From Acidobacteriaceae bacterium (lineage in GTDB: Bacteria > Acidobacteriota > Terriglobia > Terriglobales > Acidobacteriaceae): 6,099 nucleotides of DNA. Location: assembly GCA_027311125.1 (NCBI GenBank), contig DAICZO010000226.1:1-6099 (forward strand), written 5' to 3'. Shown piece after piece: positions 4,930 to 6,099 of this stretch. The notes below the pieces were generated by a model. It ran no database searches. It saw only the letters and a list, made by a program, of their open reading frames with translations, and was not told where the DNA came from. Positions within the stretch are counted from its first letter, which is position 1; each line of letters starts with the position of its first letter. The position numbers and the translations under genes were made by a program.

Positions 4930-6057
4930 TCATTCCATTGGATGCAGCATCCGGTCAAACACATTCGCGATGTAGCTCACCGCATTCATCGTGTTCTCGT
5001 AGTGCATCCGCTTCGGCCCAATCACTCCCACCGTTCCCCGGCTCTCCCCTGCCATCCGTGCCGGAGCCGCAATCAGCACCAGCCCCGCCATCTCCGGAGC
5101 GTGTTCTTCCAGATCAAACACCACACGCCCGCTCTCCTGTCGTGCATCGATGTACGCATTCAACAGCTCCACCAGTCGCTGCTTCGCCTCCAGTGCCGCC
5201 AGTACCTCCCGCAGCCGCTCGCGGTCTTCGTAGCTGCCGCCGCTCTGGCTCCCCACCAGGTTCGCAACCCCTTCCACATACACCGTCTGCGCCGCGATCT
5301 CGCTCTCAGGGACCGTCTTCACCCACAACTGCTGCACCGAATTCACCAGCATCTGGTACGCACTGCGCTCCTGCTCTACCAGCCGCGCCAGCTCCGCACG
5401 CACCCGCTCCACACTCCAACCGCGAAAGTGCTCATTCAAAAAGTTAGCCGCCGTCTCCAACTCCCGCAGCGACAGGTCCTGATCCAGCGCCAGCACCCGA
5501 TCCCGCACTAACCCGCTCCGCGTCACCACCACCGCCAGCACTCGCCGCGCCGCCAGCCGGGAAAAATGCACATGCTCCAGCATGTCGCCCTCGGTCGCCG
5601 CCGCAATCGCCACCCCCACACCGCTCGAAAGCGTCGCCAGCACATGCGACGTCCGCTGCAACAACGCCTGCGTCCCCGCCAAACCCACGAAGCTGGAGTC
5701 AATCTGCTGCCGTGACTGCACCGACAACCGTGCCGCATCAATCCGCGGATGCGCCCCGCCGCTCAAATCCTCCACATACATCCGAAACGCCCGCGCCGTA
5801 GGCACCCGTCCCGCCGAAGTATGCGGCTGTTCCAGCAACCCGGTATCCGCCAGCGCAGCCATCTCATTACGAATCGTCGCCGCACTTAGCCCTGCACCTA
5901 AACCTGCGCTCAACCCAGCACCTTCACCCTGCTGTCGCCGAGCCATCACCTCCGCGACCGTACCCGAGCCCACCGGCTCTCCTGTATCGATATAGCTCTC
6001 CACCACGGCCGTCAGAATAGCCCGCTGCCGCGCCGTAACCCGCTCCGCATCCGCCAT
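4930..6057 (-). CDS. hrcA: Heat-inducible transcription repressor HrcA
   Basis: Full-length HrcA of 375 residues. The N-terminal winged-helix region has VTARQRAILTAVVESYIDTG (7-26), EPVGSGTVAE (27-36), ATIRNEMAAL (60-69) and GLLEQPHTSAGRVPT (73-87). A GAF-like central domain follows, and the end carries GVIGPKRMHYE (about 344-354). HrcA binds the CIRCE operator upstream of chaperone operons, and its activity normally depends on GroEL. Between the second helix and ATIRNEM there is a Gly/Ala/Leu-rich insertion (about 41-58) in which AGLSAGLGAGLSA forms imperfect repeats. Most HrcA proteins I know have a short LLGLSPATIRNEM-type link here. The start at 6057 is backed by GGAGGT (6067-6072). Only 39 bases precede the ribosome site region, and no CIRCE inverted repeat is visible in them. 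grpE and dnaJ follow in the same direction, consistent with an autoregulated heat-shock operon. Confidence 0.96.
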   Translation of the reverse strand: MADAERVTARQRAILTAVVESYIDTGEPVGSGTVAEVMARRQQGEGAGLSAGLGAGLSAATIRNEMAALADTGLLEQPHTSAGRVPTARAFRMYVEDLSGGAHPRIDAARLSVQSRQQIDSSFVGLAGTQALLQRTSHVLATLSSGVGVAIAAATEGDMLEHVHFSRLAARRVLAVVVTRSGLVRDRVLALDQDLSLRELETAANFLNEHFRGWSVERVRAELARLVEQERSAYQMLVNSVQQLWVKTVPESEIAAQTVYVEGVANLVGSQSGGSYEDRERLREVLAALEAKQRLVELLNAYIDARQESGRVVFDLEEHAPEMAGLVLIAAPARMAGESRGTVGVIGPKRMHYENTMNAVSYIANVFDRMLHPME

Positions 6058-6066
6058 CTGTTCGCC

Positions 6067-6072
6067 ACCTCC
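6067..6072 (-). promoter_or_regulatory. Ribosome binding site of hrcA
   Basis: GGAGGT on the minus strand, 9 bases before the ATG at 6057. It is the strongest Shine-Dalgarno match in the window and fixes the hrcA start. Confidence 0.85.
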
Positions 6073-6099
6073 GCTGCTCTAAGTTTACGCCAGCCGTCA

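Noticed and set aside
4318..5511. Plus-strand open frame of 397 codons opposite grpE and hrcA
   Set aside because: It spans two well-identified minus-strand genes and their spacer. The product is Pro/Ser/His/Arg-rich low-complexity sequence typical of an antisense frame in GC-rich DNA.
6058..6099. CIRCE operator before hrcA
   Set aside because: I looked for TTAGCACTC-N9-GAGTGCTAA in the 42 bases upstream of the start and found no match. The operator, if present, lies beyond the right edge.

Overview
The window looks like chromosome of an acidobacterium, probably class Terriglobia. This is an inference from a moderately GC-rich genome, the style of the small membrane protein and the PEP-CTERM protein, and the protein sequences of the chaperone genes. 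No rRNA or other definitive marker is present. Every gene I accept is on the minus strand, so transcription runs from the right edge to the left edge.

Right part (about 6057 to 2965): a heat-shock cluster in the order hrcA, grpE, dnaJ. HrcA is the class I heat-shock repressor, GrpE the nucleotide-exchange factor of DnaK, and DnaJ the type I Hsp40 co-chaperone. dnaK, which often lies between grpE and dnaJ, is absent; those two genes are only 46 bases apart. The DnaJ J-domain reads His-Pro-Tyr where the near-invariant His-Pro-Asp is expected. That Asp is needed to stimulate the DnaK ATPase, and the rest of the protein is intact. A strong 12-bp hairpin follows dnaJ. The hrcA-grpE spacer carries a run of G-tracts on the coding strand that fits a G-quadruplex pattern.

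Middle part (about 2964 to 1985): a non-coding stretch with a two-tier hairpin and a possible sigma-70-type promoter. It leads into a secreted, exosortase-type PEP-CTERM protein gene, which ends in a clear intrinsic terminator.

Left part (about 1984 to 1): another non-coding stretch with a 14-base palindrome, then a small two-helix membrane protein of unknown function that probably starts at TTG. After a 125-base spacer comes an RND-type efflux periplasmic adaptor (membrane fusion protein), cut by the left edge of the window. The last two genes may form one unit, with the inner-membrane pump probably beyond the left edge.

I see no CRISPR array, tRNA, rRNA, insertion sequence or phage gene. 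The best candidates for something new are the altered HPD motif of DnaJ and the 10-base in-frame repeat at the same site. Next come the G-tract spacer, the glycine/alanine-rich insertion in the HrcA DNA-binding domain and the structured leader regions.
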